64,000 bases of DNA, taken from JAIBJN01 sp963811635. GTDB taxonomy: Bacteria > Actinomycetota > Thermoleophilia > Gaiellales > Gaiellaceae. The notes beneath the pieces are model-generated. The model was not told where the DNA came from, did not search any database, and saw only the letters and a program-made list of their open reading frames with translations. How positions within the stretch are numbered: the first letter of the stretch is position 1; every line of letters begins with the position of its first letter. This document shows positions 1-8,535 of this stretch, in pieces. The stretch spans positions 1-64,000 of the forward strand of contig CAWESB010000015.1 of NCBI GenBank assembly GCA_963811635.1. The letters are read 5' to 3'. The position numbers and the translations under genes are program-made.

Positions 1-13
1 TCCGGCCCGCCCC

Positions 14-1024
14 CTAGTCCGTGGAGTACTTCGGCTGGACCTTCTCGCCGCGGATCTTGGCGACCGCCTGGTTGGCAGAGACCGCCGCCTCGCCGAAGCC
101 GACCGAGATGAGGGTGATCTTCCCCTCGTAGCCGGCGACGTCGCCGGCCGCGTAGACGGACGGAAGCGAAGTCTCCATCGTCGAGGGCTCGACCAGGACC
201 TGGCGCTTGCCGTGCAGCTCGAGGCCCCAGTCGGCGATCGAGCCCAGGTGGGAGTGGAAGCCGAGGAGGGTGATGAGGGCGTCGCACTCCACCTCGAACG
301 TGTCGCCGGAGGACGTGTCCTCGAGCGTCACCGCCTCGATGGCGCCGTCGCCGCGGACGCCGCGCACCTCGGCCGGGATGCAGATGCGGACCGCGCCCTG
401 CTCCTCCAGCTCGCGCGCCTCCTTGACGGACGTCTCGAGCGCGCGGAAGCGGTCGCGCCGGTGGACGAGCGTGATCGGCAGGCGGGCGGTGTCCTGGAGG
501 CCGAGCGTCCAGTCGAGCGCCGAGTCGCCGCCGCCGACGATCACGCACGTCTTGTCGCGGAAGACCTCCTTGCGCTTGACGAAGTAGTGGAGCCCGCGGC
601 CCTCCCAGTCGTCGATGTCCTCGATCTCGAGCTTGCGGGGCTCGAACGCTCCGTGCCCGGCGGTGACGATCAGCTTCCTCGTCGGGAACGCCTCGCCCTG
701 GTGCGTCGTCAGGATCAGGTGCTCCTCGCCGTTGACGCCCACACGCTGGAGGTCCTTCACCTCCTGGTCGAGGAAGACCTCCGCTCCGAACTGGAGCCCC
801 TGCTCGACGCAGAGGTCGACGAGCGCCTGCCCCTGGATCTTCGGATGGCCGGCGACGTCGTAGACGTGCTTCTCGGGATAGACGGCGGCCACCTGGCCGC
901 CGAGCTGGCCGAGGCTTTCGACGATCCGGACCGACGCGTCGCGGTGCCCCGCGTAGTAGGCGGCCGCGAGCCCGACGGGGCCGGCGCCGATGATCGTGAT
1001 GTCGACGACGTGGTGCTCGCTCAC
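14..1024 (-). CDS. Ferredoxin/flavodoxin-NADP(+) reductase, TrxR-like type 2
   Basis: FAD enzyme of 336 residues expected to pass electrons between NADPH and ferredoxin or flavodoxin in the cytoplasm. The N-terminal FAD Rossmann motif GAGPVG is at residues 13-18, a second nucleotide-binding motif GGGDSALD is near residue 165, and the FAD-contacting AAGDVAG is near residue 292. The fold resembles thioredoxin reductase, but no CxxC pair lies between the two Rossmann halves, which points to the YumC/type 2 FNR group. The GTG start follows a TACCCT box by 8 bases, with no Shine-Dalgarno sequence. The Fe-S carrier gene upstream on the same strand makes an Fe-S/ferredoxin context likely. Family call is firm; the physiological partner is inferred. 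Confidence 0.88.
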   Translation of the reverse strand: MSEHHVVDITIIGAGPVGLAAAYYAGHRDASVRIVESLGQLGGQVAAVYPEKHVYDVAGHPKIQGQALVDLCVEQGLQFGAEVFLDQEVKDLQRVGVNGEEHLILTTHQGEAFPTRKLIVTAGHGAFEPRKLEIEDIDDWEGRGLHYFVKRKEVFRDKTCVIVGGGDSALDWTLGLQDTARLPITLVHRRDRFRALETSVKEARELEEQGAVRICIPAEVRGVRGDGAIEAVTLEDTSSGDTFEVECDALITLLGFHSHLGSIADWGLELHGKRQVLVEPSTMETSLPSVYAAGDVAGYEGKITLISVGFGEAAVSANQAVAKIRGEKVQPKYSTD

Positions 1025-1032
1025 CGCGGCCT

Positions 1033-1038
1033 AGGGTA
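1033..1038 (-). promoter_or_regulatory. Putative -10 box (TACCCT) of the FNR gene
   Basis: TACCCT lies 8 bases before the GTG start on the minus strand. This is the spacing expected for a leaderless transcript and is repeated at many other first genes here. No clear -35 hexamer is visible. Confidence 0.4.
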
Positions 1039-1062
1039 ACGCGAGGAGGGCCGGGGCTCGGC

Positions 1063-1461
1063 TCAGTGAGAGCAACCCGCGCCGCAACCGCTGCCGCCGG
1101 CGTGAGCGTGGTCCGGCTCGCCGCCCGCCTCGTCCTTCGCCTGGAAGGAGGAGCCGCAGCCGCAAGCCGCCTGCACGTTCGGGTTGTTGATCGCGAACCC
1201 GGCGCCCATGAGGGCGTCGACGAAGTCGATCTCGGAGCCGACGAGGTACGGGGCGCTGAACGGGTCGACGACGACGCGGACGCCGTGCATCTCGACTTCG
1301 TTGTCTCCGTCCTGAGGCCCACGGTCGAAACCGAGCGCGTACTGGAAGCCTGAGCAGCCCCCGCCCTGAACGGCGATCCGGAGCACGCTGACGTCACCCT
1401 CGGGCTCCTGGGACATCAGCTCCTTGATCTTCGCCGCGGCGTTCTCGGTGACCGTGACCAT
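1063..1461 (-). CDS. A-type iron-sulfur cluster carrier (IscA/ErpA/SufA family)
   Basis: Protein of 132 residues from the chosen ATG at 1461. Family members carry and deliver Fe-S clusters using three conserved cysteines. All three are present: one in GGGCSGFQY (residue 36) and two in ACGCG (about residues 106-108). An in-frame GTG at 1500 would add 13 residues, but the ATG matches the family N-terminus (MVTVTENAAAKI) and sits 7 bases after a TACACT box. The family normally ends shortly after CGCGSSF. This one carries a His/Gly/Cys-rich tail of about 20 residues with two extra cysteines and several histidines, possibly metal binding. Complex I genes, which need many clusters, run the other way next door. 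Confidence 0.9.
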   Translation of the reverse strand: MVTVTENAAAKIKELMSQEPEGDVSVLRIAVQGGGCSGFQYALGFDRGPQDGDNEVEMHGVRVVVDPFSAPYLVGSEIDFVDALMGAGFAINNPNVQAACGCGSSFQAKDEAGGEPDHAHAGGSGCGAGCSH

Positions 1462-1468
1462 CGATCTG

Positions 1469-1496
1469 AGTGTAGCAACGCCCTCCGTCGCCCCAA
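1469..1496 (-). promoter_or_regulatory. Putative promoter of the A-type Fe-S carrier gene
   Basis: On the minus strand TTGGGG (1496-1491) is separated by 16 bases from TACACT (1474-1469). The ATG follows 7 bases later, so transcription would begin at or next to the start codon (leaderless). Assigned by eye. Confidence 0.45.
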
Positions 1497-1584
1497 ACAC
1501 CTCGACTTTGTGACTGCCGTAGCAGGCCGTTTTTCCTGGCGGGGAGCCGGTTTCCGTGCATGCGCGCAGACTCCTTGTGAGCGA

Positions 1585-1590
1585 TAGGAT
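1585..1590 (+). promoter_or_regulatory. Putative -10 box (TAGGAT) of the nuo operon
   Basis: TAGGAT lies 7 bases before an in-frame GTG at 1598. The same geometry occurs before other first genes in the window. No convincing -35 hexamer is visible. Confidence 0.35.
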
Positions 1591-1597
1591 GACGGGC

Positions 1598-1984
1598 GTG
1601 CAGGCCGTGCTCCTCGCCGCGCTTGACGACTGGTTCCCGTTCCTCGTCTATGCACTCTTCGCAGCGGCGATTCCTGCGTCGATGCTCTTCGCTTCGTTCG
1701 CCTTCTCGACGCGCCGGAAACAGGCCCGGCCGCCCGCTCAGCGGATGCCGTTCGAGTCCGGCGTCTCGACCGGCCCGCCCAAGCAGCAGCGCTTCACGGT
1801 CAGCTTCTACCTGACGGCGATGCTCTTCATCGTCTTCGACATCGAGATCGTCTTCCTCTACCCGGTCGCGGTCGTCCTCGACTCGGTCGGGGCCTTCGCG
1901 CTCGCCGAGTTCGGATTCTTCATCGCGATCCTCGCGATCGCGTACATCTACGTCTGGAAGCGGGGCGCCCTCGAGTGGCGGTGA
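1598..1984 (+). CDS. nuoA: NADH-quinone oxidoreductase subunit A
   Basis: First gene of the complex I operon, a small membrane-arm subunit near the quinone site. It has three predicted transmembrane helices (roughly residues 12-33, 66-88 and 96-116) and the conserved loop around FESG. The segment TAMLFIVFDIEIVFLYP carries the family's conserved acidic residues. Starts at 1556 (GTG) and 1589 (ATG) are also in frame. I chose GTG 1598 (128 residues) because it follows TAGGAT by 7 bases, as in other leaderless genes here, and neither alternative has a good ribosome binding site. The 3' end overlaps nuoB by 10 bases. The identity is firm; the start is not. Confidence 0.9.
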   Translation: MQAVLLAALDDWFPFLVYALFAAAIPASMLFASFAFSTRRKQARPPAQRMPFESGVSTGPPKQQRFTVSFYLTAMLFIVFDIEIVFLYPVAVVLDSVGAFALAEFGFFIAILAIAYIYVWKRGALEWR

Positions 1985-2562
1985 AGAAGAAGCGCCTGGC
2001 CGACTACGGGCTCCAGTCCGAGCGCACGCTCATGCGCGGGAAGGGGCCGAGCGTCTTCGAGCAGGAGCTGGGCGTCGACGAGCTCGCGGAGCGGCTCGGG
2101 CTCACGACCGTCGAGAAGGCCGTCGCCTGGGCGCAGGGCTACTCGATCTGGCCGGACACGTTCGGGCTCGCCTGCTGCGCCATCGAGATGATGTCGATCG
2201 TCTCGTCGCGCTACGACGTCGCCCGCTTCGGCGCCGAGGTGTTCCGCTCCTCGCCGCGCCAGGCCGACTTGCTGATCGTCTCGGGGCGGGTCGCCCACAA
2301 GATGGCCCAGCCGCTGCGCGAGATCTACGACCAGATGCTCCAGCCCAAGTGGGTGATCGCCATGGGCGCCTGCGCGAGCTCGGGCGGGATGTTCAACAAC
2401 TACGCCATCCTCCAGGGCGTCGACAAGATCGTCCCCGTCGACATCCACGTGCCCGGCTGCCCGCCGCGGCCGGAGGCGCTGCTCGAGGGGATCGTGCGGC
2501 TGCAGGAGAAGATCCAGGCCGGCGTCCCGCCCGCCTACGAGATCCGCGGAGTCGCTGAGTGA
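1975..2562 (+). CDS. nuoB: NADH-quinone oxidoreductase subunit B
   Basis: Peripheral-arm subunit of 195 residues that holds cluster N2, the last Fe-S centre before quinone. The four ligand cysteines are visible: the tandem pair in LACCAIEMM, one in MGACASSGG, and one in VPGCPPRPEAL. GTG at 1975 overlaps nuoA; GTG 1981 is an alternative that removes two residues. The stop overlaps the nuoC start by 4 bases (GTGA), so translation is probably coupled. Confidence 0.96.
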   Translation: MAVKKKRLADYGLQSERTLMRGKGPSVFEQELGVDELAERLGLTTVEKAVAWAQGYSIWPDTFGLACCAIEMMSIVSSRYDVARFGAEVFRSSPRQADLLIVSGRVAHKMAQPLREIYDQMLQPKWVIAMGACASSGGMFNNYAILQGVDKIVPVDIHVPGCPPRPEALLEGIVRLQEKIQAGVPPAYEIRGVAE

Positions 2563-3119
2563 GCACCGCACTCTCGGGGGTTCCGGGGTTCGTCGAGGAG
2601 CGGTCAGGCTATGGCGAGACGACCGTCGTCGTCGAGCGCGAGCGCCTCGTCGAGGCCGCCTTCTGGCTCCGGGACGAGGCCGGCTTCAACATGCTCTCCG
2701 ACATCGCCGCCGCCGACTACCTCGGCTGGAACACGCCCCGCGTCGCCGGCTACTGGGGCGACCTGCGCGGCCACGACATCAACAGCCCCGGCTCCTGGGG
2801 GCTGCAGAAGCAGCCGGCGCCGAAGGAGCACCGCTTCTCGGTCTCCTACCACCTGCTCAGAGTGGCCTCGGGCGCCGGCGAGGCACCGCGCATCCGCCTC
2901 CAGGTCTGGTGCGAGGACGGCGAGCCGCTGCCGACCGTCGTCGAGGTCTGGCCCACGGCCGACTGGCACGAGCGGGAGGCCTGGGACCTGATGGGCATCC
3001 GCTTCGAGGGCCACCCGAATCACTCGCGGATCCTCCTGGAGGACGACTGGGAGGGCCATCCGCTGCGCAAGGACTATCCGCTCGGCGGCGAGCCGGTGCG
3101 GTTCTCGAACGAGGACTAG
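2559..3119 (+). CDS. nuoC: NADH-quinone oxidoreductase subunit C
   Basis: Peripheral-arm subunit of 186 residues that packs against NuoD. The family signature WHEREAWDLMGIRFEGHP, followed by RILLEDDWEGHPLRKDYP, is intact in the C-terminal half. A stretch of about 40 residues (roughly 50-90), rich in Gly, Trp and Pro, lies between the first helix and the core beta-strands and looks like an insertion. The gene starts with GTG in a GTGA overlap with nuoB and is followed after 9 bases by nuoD. NuoC and NuoD are separate proteins here, not fused as in some proteobacteria. Confidence 0.95.
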   Translation: MSTALSGVPGFVEERSGYGETTVVVERERLVEAAFWLRDEAGFNMLSDIAAADYLGWNTPRVAGYWGDLRGHDINSPGSWGLQKQPAPKEHRFSVSYHLLRVASGAGEAPRIRLQVWCEDGEPLPTVVEVWPTADWHEREAWDLMGIRFEGHPNHSRILLEDDWEGHPLRKDYPLGGEPVRFSNED

Positions 3120-3128
3120 GAAGCAGTC

Positions 3129-4391
3129 GTGGCCGTCACCGAGCCGAGGAAAGCGATCTACGCCGGGACGCGGATCCCGTCGCCGACCCCGACGATCCTC
3201 CAGGTCGACCCGGCCCTCCGCGAGGAAGGCGACATCCTCCAGGTCAACTTCGGCCCGAACCACCCCTCGACGCACGGCGTCCTGCGCCTGGTCGTCGACC
3301 TGAACGGCGAGAAGGTCGTCGGCGTCCGGGCGGTCGTCGGCTACCTCCACACCGGCTTCGAGAAGAACATGGAGCACAAGACCTGGTGGAAGGCGATCAC
3401 GTACCCGGAGCGGATCGACTACGTCTCCTTCCAGAACAACGAGCTCGTCTTCGTGCTGGCGATCGAGAAGCTGCTCGGCATCGAGCCGCCGCCGAAGGCG
3501 CAGTGGATGCGAATGCTCCTCTGCGAGCTCAACCGGATTCACTCGCACCTCGTCTGGCTCGGCACCGCGGCGCTCGAGCTGGGGGCGATCTCGATGTTCT
3601 GGTACTGCTTCCGCGAGCGGGACGCCATCCTCGACCTCTTCGAGCTGGTCACCGGCGTCCGCATGCACACGCGCTACTTCCAGGCGGGCGGGCTCGCCGA
3701 GGACATCCCGGTCGGCTTCTACGACGAGTGCCGCGCCTTCGCCGACACGATGCAGAAGCGCGTCGACGAGTACGAGTCGATCCTCACCGGCCAGGCGATC
3801 TGGCTCGAGCGGACGAAGGGCATCGGCCTCCTCTCGGCCGCGGACGCGATCGCGCTCGGCCAATCCGGCCCGGTCCTGCGCGCCTCCGGCGTCGACTGGG
3901 ACCTCCGCAAGGTGCAGCCGTACCTCGCCTACGACCAGGTCGACTTCGACGTCCCGGTGTACCCGGCCGGCGACGTCTTCGACCGCTACAAGGTGCACAT
4001 GGACGAGATGCGCGAGTCGACGCGCATCGTCCAGCAGTCGCTCGACGGCATGCCCGAAGGGCCCTGGATCGTCGACGACCGCAAGATCGTCCTCCCGCCC
4101 CGGCACGAGCTGCACACGTCGATGGAGAGCCTCATCCACCACTTCAAGCTCGTGACCGAGGGCTATCGCGTGCCCGAGGGCGAGGTCTACGTCACGGTCG
4201 AGTCGCCCCGAGGCGAGCTCGGCTGCTACCTCGTCTCCGACGGCGGCCCCAAGCCCTGGCGCGTGAAGTTCCGCGCCCCGTCCTTCGTCGCGCTCGAGGC
4301 GACGGCGACGTGCATGAGCGATGCGCTCGTGGCCGACCTGATCGCCGTCGTCGGTTCGCTCGACACGGTCATGGGAGAGGTCGACCGGTGA
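3129..4391 (+). CDS. nuoD: NADH-quinone oxidoreductase subunit D
   Basis: Large peripheral-arm subunit (420 residues) that forms the quinone pocket with NuoB. The conserved FGPNHPSTHGVLR segment near the N-terminus supplies quinone-contacting histidines, and the GYLHTGFEKNMEHKTW segment follows. The C-terminal ESPRGELGCYLVSDG block is typical. The GTG at 3129 has a Shine-Dalgarno-like AGGAAG 5 bases upstream. The stop overlaps nuoE in a GTGA junction. The N-terminal 30 residues before the conserved core are slightly long but not unusual. Confidence 0.96.
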   Translation: MAVTEPRKAIYAGTRIPSPTPTILQVDPALREEGDILQVNFGPNHPSTHGVLRLVVDLNGEKVVGVRAVVGYLHTGFEKNMEHKTWWKAITYPERIDYVSFQNNELVFVLAIEKLLGIEPPPKAQWMRMLLCELNRIHSHLVWLGTAALELGAISMFWYCFRERDAILDLFELVTGVRMHTRYFQAGGLAEDIPVGFYDECRAFADTMQKRVDEYESILTGQAIWLERTKGIGLLSAADAIALGQSGPVLRASGVDWDLRKVQPYLAYDQVDFDVPVYPAGDVFDRYKVHMDEMRESTRIVQQSLDGMPEGPWIVDDRKIVLPPRHELHTSMESLIHHFKLVTEGYRVPEGEVYVTVESPRGELGCYLVSDGGPKPWRVKFRAPSFVALEATATCMSDALVADLIAVVGSLDTVMGEVDR

Positions 4392-4870
4392 GCCGCGCGC
4401 CCAAGCCGCTCTACGACCGCATTCGGGCAGTGGCGAAGCAGTACCCAGAGACGCGCTCCGCCGTCTTACCCGCCCTGCGGCTCGCGCAGGAGGAGCACGG
4501 CGGCTGGCTCCCGCCCACGGCCTTCCGCGAGGTCGGCGACGCGCTCGACCTGACCCCCGCCTACTGCAAGGCGGTGGCGAGCTTCTATGACATGTTCCGG
4601 CTCGAGCCCGTCGGCCGGCACATGGTCGAGGTCTGCACGAACATCTCGTGCGCGCTCGTCGGCGCCCAGCAGGTGCTGGAGGCGTTCGAGCGCGAGCTCG
4701 ACGTGCACGCCGGCGAGACGACGGCCGACGGCGAGGTGACGCTCCGCACGGTCGAGTGCGCCGGCGGCTGCGGCTGGGGGACGGTCGTCGCGGTCGACCA
4801 CCGCTACCGCGAGCCGGTTCGCGCCGGCGACGTCTCGGCGATCGTCAAGGAGCTGCGCGGTGCCGATTAG
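4388..4870 (+). CDS. nuoE: NADH-quinone oxidoreductase subunit E
   Basis: Peripheral subunit of 160 residues with a thioredoxin-like fold and one [2Fe-2S] cluster (N1a). The four cysteine ligands are seen as CTNISC and CAGGCG. The start is the GTG of the GTGA overlap with nuoD at 4388. The 3' end overlaps nuoF by 11 bases. It works as a pair with NuoF in NADH oxidation. Confidence 0.94.
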   Translation: MSRAPKPLYDRIRAVAKQYPETRSAVLPALRLAQEEHGGWLPPTAFREVGDALDLTPAYCKAVASFYDMFRLEPVGRHMVEVCTNISCALVGAQQVLEAFERELDVHAGETTADGEVTLRTVECAGGCGWGTVVAVDHRYREPVRAGDVSAIVKELRGAD

Positions 4871-6218
4871 GGAGCTTTTGCTCAAGGACGCGGACACCCG
4901 CGACCTGACCCAGCTCTCCGAGTACGAGGCCGCGGGCGGCTACCGCTCGCTCCGCAAGGCGCTGGGGATGGAGCGCAAGGCTGTGCTCGACGAGCTGCTC
5001 GAGGCGAACATACGCGGCCGCGGGGGCGCCGGATTCCCGATGGGCCGCAAGGCGAGCTTCCTCCCCCAGCCGGAGGAAACGTCGAAGCCGATCTACCTCG
5101 TCGTCAATGCCGACGAGTCCGAGCCCGGGACGTTCAAGGACCGCGAGATCATGCTCCGCGTCCCGCATCTCTTCGTCGAGGGCGTGATCACGGCGGCCTA
5201 CACGATCGGCTCGAACCTCGCGTTCATCTACCTCCGCGGCGAGTACCTGACCGAGTACGAGGTGGTCGTGGCCGCGCTCGAGGAGGCGCGGAAGGCCGGT
5301 TACGTCGGCAAGGACGTGCTCGGCTCCGGCTGGAACCTGGCAGTCGTCGTTCACCGCGGCGCCGGCGCCTACATCTGCGGCGAGGAGACCGGGCTGCTCG
5401 AGTCGCTCGAGGGCAGCCGCGGGCAGCCGCGCACGAAGCCGCCGTTCCCCGCCATCTCCGGGCTCTACGCCTCGCCGACGCTGATCAACAATGTCGAAAC
5501 GCTCGCGACCGTGCCGAAGATCCTCGAGATCGGCGGCAAGGCCTACGCCCGGCTCGGCGTCGAGAACTCGGCCGGGACGCGCGTCTTCTCGCTTTCGGGC
5601 AACGTCGTCAACGGCGGGAACTACGAGCTCGAGCTGGGGACGACGCTCCGCGAGCTGGTCTACGACATCGGCGGCGGCATCCCGGACGGGCGCGAGCTGA
5701 AGGCGATCATCCCCGGTGGCTCGTCCGTGCCGGTGCTGACGGCGTCCGAGGTCGATACCGCGCTCGACTTCGACGCGATGGCGCAGGCGGGGACGATGCT
5801 CGGCTCCGGCGCCGTCATCGTCATCGACGACCGCTGCTGCACGGTGCAGCTCGGCCTGCGGGTCGCGCAGTTCTACATGCACGAGTCCTGCGGGAAGTGC
5901 ACGCCGTGCCGCGAGGGCACGCGCTGGATGGTGCAGCTCCTGCGCAAGATCGAGGACGGCGAGGCGACCCAGGGGGAGCTCGACGTGCTCCTCAACGTCT
6001 GCGACCGGATCCTCGGCAACTGCCTCTGCCCGCTCGGCGACGCGGCGGCGATGCCGATCGCGAGCTACGTCGCCAAGTTCCGGGACGAGTACCAGCGCCA
6101 CATCGACGAGGGCGGGTGCCCGTTCGGCGGCGAGTCCTCCCTCGAGGGCGTCCTCGCGCCGGTCGACCAGCACCACGCGCACGTCAGAAGCCACATCGAG
6201 GTGCCGGCCGGGCCATGA
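4860..6218 (+). CDS. nuoF: NADH-quinone oxidoreductase subunit F (NADH/FMN-binding)
   Basis: NADH-oxidising subunit of 452 residues with FMN and a [4Fe-4S] cluster (N3). The glycine-rich GRGGAGFPMGRK near residue 54 binds NADH/FMN, the FMN loop GAGAYICGEETGLLESLEG follows, and the cluster ligands are ESCGKCTPCREG plus CLCPLGDAA. GTG 4860 lies inside the end of nuoE. A spacer of 109 bases containing small inverted repeats separates it from nuoG, the second longest gap in the operon. Confidence 0.96.
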   Translation: MPIRELLLKDADTRDLTQLSEYEAAGGYRSLRKALGMERKAVLDELLEANIRGRGGAGFPMGRKASFLPQPEETSKPIYLVVNADESEPGTFKDREIMLRVPHLFVEGVITAAYTIGSNLAFIYLRGEYLTEYEVVVAALEEARKAGYVGKDVLGSGWNLAVVVHRGAGAYICGEETGLLESLEGSRGQPRTKPPFPAISGLYASPTLINNVETLATVPKILEIGGKAYARLGVENSAGTRVFSLSGNVVNGGNYELELGTTLRELVYDIGGGIPDGRELKAIIPGGSSVPVLTASEVDTALDFDAMAQAGTMLGSGAVIVIDDRCCTVQLGLRVAQFYMHESCGKCTPCREGTRWMVQLLRKIEDGEATQGELDVLLNVCDRILGNCLCPLGDAAAMPIASYVAKFRDEYQRHIDEGGCPFGGESSLEGVLAPVDQHHAHVRSHIEVPAGP

Positions 6219-6327
6219 CCTTCGAGCACGCCTTAATTACTTCGGGGCACCCCGGCCCACCACCCGCTTTCGAGCCTAACGCCGAAAAGCGCGCGCGTGG
6301 CGCGCGCCGTGTGACGAAGGTGTGCCG
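6219..6327 (+). other. Structured spacer between nuoF and nuoG
   Basis: The spacer holds no gene. Two small inverted repeats are visible: CGGGG-CA-CCCCG at 6243-6254, and a perfect 7-bp GC stem with a TGG loop at 6291-6307. The second ends 8 bases before the Shine-Dalgarno-like CGAAGG of nuoG. There is no T-run, so it is not an ordinary intrinsic terminator. A role in RNA processing or in tuning nuoG translation is possible but inferred. Confidence 0.4.
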
Positions 6328-8535
6328 ATGAGCTCGCAGGCGCATGGGCTCGTCACCGTCACGATCGACGGGCAGGAGCTCGAGGCCCCGAAGGGCCAGG
6401 GCATGGTGGAGACGGCCGCGTCGATCGGGATCGAGATCCCTGTCTTCTGCTACGAGCCCCGGCTCGGCCCGCCCGTCGGAGCCTGCCGCATGTGCCTCTG
6501 CGAGGTCGAGGGCCTGCCGAAGCTCCAGGCGGCCTGCACCCTGACCGCCTCGGACGGGCTCGTCCTCAAGACGGCGCTCACGAGCGAGAAGGCGGCCGAG
6601 GGCCAAGACGCGATCCTCGAGTTCATCCTCCTCAACCACCCGCTCGACTGCCCCGACTGCGACAAGGGCGGCGAGTGCCCGCTCCAGGACCTGACCTTCC
6701 GGTACGGCCCGGGCTCGACTCGCATGCACTTCCCCAAGCGGACGTTCGACAAGCCGATCCCGATCTCGCCGCTGATCGCCCTCGACCGCGAGCGCTGCAT
6801 CCTCTGCTACCGCTGCACACGCTTCTCCGAGAACGTCTCGGAGGACGGCCAGCTCGTCGCGATCAACCGCGGGGCCTCGTCCGTGATCGCCACCTTCGAG
6901 GACGAGCCGTACCGCGCGCACTTCAGCGGCAACGTCGTCGAGCTCTGCCCCGTCGGAGCGCTGACGTCCACGACCTATCGCTTCCGCGCACGCCCCTGGG
7001 AGATCCAGAACGTGCCCACCGTCTGCGGCCTCTGCCCCGTCGGCTGCAACGTCTGGGCGACGACACGCGAAGGGAAGGTCGCCCGCGTCCTCTCCCGCAA
7101 CCACCCCGAGGTGCACGAGGGCTGGCTCTGCGACAAGGGCCGCTTCGCCTACGACCACCTGCGGGCGCCCGACCGGATCCGCACCCCGCTCCTGCGCGTC
7201 CGCCGCCGCGGCTTCGAGGAGACGAGCTACGAAGCAGCGCTCGACGCCGCCGAAGCGGGACTCCGCGAGGCCGGCTCCTCGGTCGTGGTCGCCTTCTCGG
7301 GCGGCGAGACCGTCGAACAGGCGACCGCGCTCGCCCGCCTCGTCCGCGAGGGCCTCGGGGGCGACGTCGCCCTCCTCCCCGATCGCTGGGACGAGGGCCT
7401 GGCCGCGTTCAGGGCACCGCTCTCGGCAATCCGCGACGCGGAGCTCGTCCTCGTGCTCGGCGATGACCCCGTGGTCGAGCGCGCCCCGGTCGTCGACCTC
7501 TGGCTCCGCGCCGCCCGCCGCGCGGGCGGCCGCGTCATCAGCGTCAACCCGGCGGGCGACGTGCAGGCGACTCCCGGGTCGGCGGCGCAGGTCTGCGCGG
7601 CCCTTCGCAAGGGTGGCGACGTGACGCCGGAGCTCCGCGACACCGCCAAGGCGGTCCGCGGCGCCAAGCGGATCGCGCTGATCTGGTCCGAGGACGACCC
7701 CACGGGAGGCCGCCACGTGGGGGCGCTCGCAAGCGACCTGCACGAGAACGCGAAGGCCGAGGTGTCCGTCTACGTCCTCCCGCGGACGCCGAACGGGCGC
7801 GGCGTCGCCGCCGCCTGGGACGCGCTCGGCGAGAGCTCGGAGCCGCCGGCCGACGGCGAGATCGGCGCGCTGATCGTCTCCGGCGACGAGGCGGGCTACG
7901 ACCCGCGCGTCGCGGAGCTGGCCGATCGCGCCCGCTTCGTCCTCACGACGGCCATGTTCCAGAGCGACCTGACCGCGTGGTCGCACCTCGTCCTTCCCGG
8001 CACGAGCTACCTCGAGCGCGAGGGCACGATGGTCAACCTCGAGGGCCGCGCCCAGCGGCTCCGCCGCGCCGTCGTCCCGACGGGCCCCGACGAGCTCGAA
8101 TGGCTCTCCCGCCTGGGCGAGCGCTTCGGCGTCGAGATCGACGCCTGGGCGGCGCCGACGGCGGAGGAGACGGCCGTCCTGGGGCCCGGCGACGAGTTCG
8201 CCTGGTCGCAGCCCGACCCGCAGGCCTCGACCGGCAAGCCGGCCGGCCCCGGCCTCGAGCTCGTCGTCTACACGTCGCTCTTCAGCGGCGGCGCCGTCGA
8301 GCGCGTCCCGCAGCTCCAGTTCCAGCGGCCGGCGCCCGAGGTCGAGCTCGCCCACGAGGACGCGACCACGCGCGACATCGCCCCGGGCGAGACGGTGCGA
8401 GTCTCGGCGAACGGGACGAAGAAGGAGCTGCGCGCCAAGCTGAGCCGCAAGCTCCGCACAGGCGTCGTGCGGATCGCGGCGGAGCACGCCGAGGGCCTCG
8501 CCGACCGCGTGCAGGTGGAGAAGGCCGATGCCTGA
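6328..8535 (+). CDS. nuoG: NADH-quinone oxidoreductase subunit G
   Basis: Largest peripheral subunit (735 residues from ATG 6328) carrying several Fe-S clusters. The order is an N-terminal [2Fe-2S] ferredoxin domain (CYEPRLG, GACRMCLCEV, AACT), the His-Cys3 cluster motif HPLDCPDCDKGGEC, a [4Fe-4S] motif CILCYRC with a distant ELCPVGAL, then a molybdopterin-oxidoreductase-like domain. CGLCPVGC plus WLCDKGRF shows the extra N7 [4Fe-4S] cluster that only some bacteria keep. GTG 6322 is also in frame, but the AGG box sits 7 bases before the ATG and only 1 before the GTG. The stop overlaps nuoH by 8 bases. Confidence 0.95.
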   Translation: MSSQAHGLVTVTIDGQELEAPKGQGMVETAASIGIEIPVFCYEPRLGPPVGACRMCLCEVEGLPKLQAACTLTASDGLVLKTALTSEKAAEGQDAILEFILLNHPLDCPDCDKGGECPLQDLTFRYGPGSTRMHFPKRTFDKPIPISPLIALDRERCILCYRCTRFSENVSEDGQLVAINRGASSVIATFEDEPYRAHFSGNVVELCPVGALTSTTYRFRARPWEIQNVPTVCGLCPVGCNVWATTREGKVARVLSRNHPEVHEGWLCDKGRFAYDHLRAPDRIRTPLLRVRRRGFEETSYEAALDAAEAGLREAGSSVVVAFSGGETVEQATALARLVREGLGGDVALLPDRWDEGLAAFRAPLSAIRDAELVLVLGDDPVVERAPVVDLWLRAARRAGGRVISVNPAGDVQATPGSAAQVCAALRKGGDVTPELRDTAKAVRGAKRIALIWSEDDPTGGRHVGALASDLHENAKAEVSVYVLPRTPNGRGVAAAWDALGESSEPPADGEIGALIVSGDEAGYDPRVAELADRARFVLTTAMFQSDLTAWSHLVLPGTSYLEREGTMVNLEGRAQRLRRAVVPTGPDELEWLSRLGERFGVEIDAWAAPTAEETAVLGPGDEFAWSQPDPQASTGKPAGPGLELVVYTSLFSGGAVERVPQLQFQRPAPEVELAHEDATTRDIAPGETVRVSANGTKKELRAKLSRKLRTGVVRIAAEHAEGLADRVQVEKADA

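Noticed and set aside
14..1024. Thioredoxin reductase
   Set aside because: Overall fold fits, but the CxxC redox pair is absent, so ferredoxin-NADP reductase is preferred.
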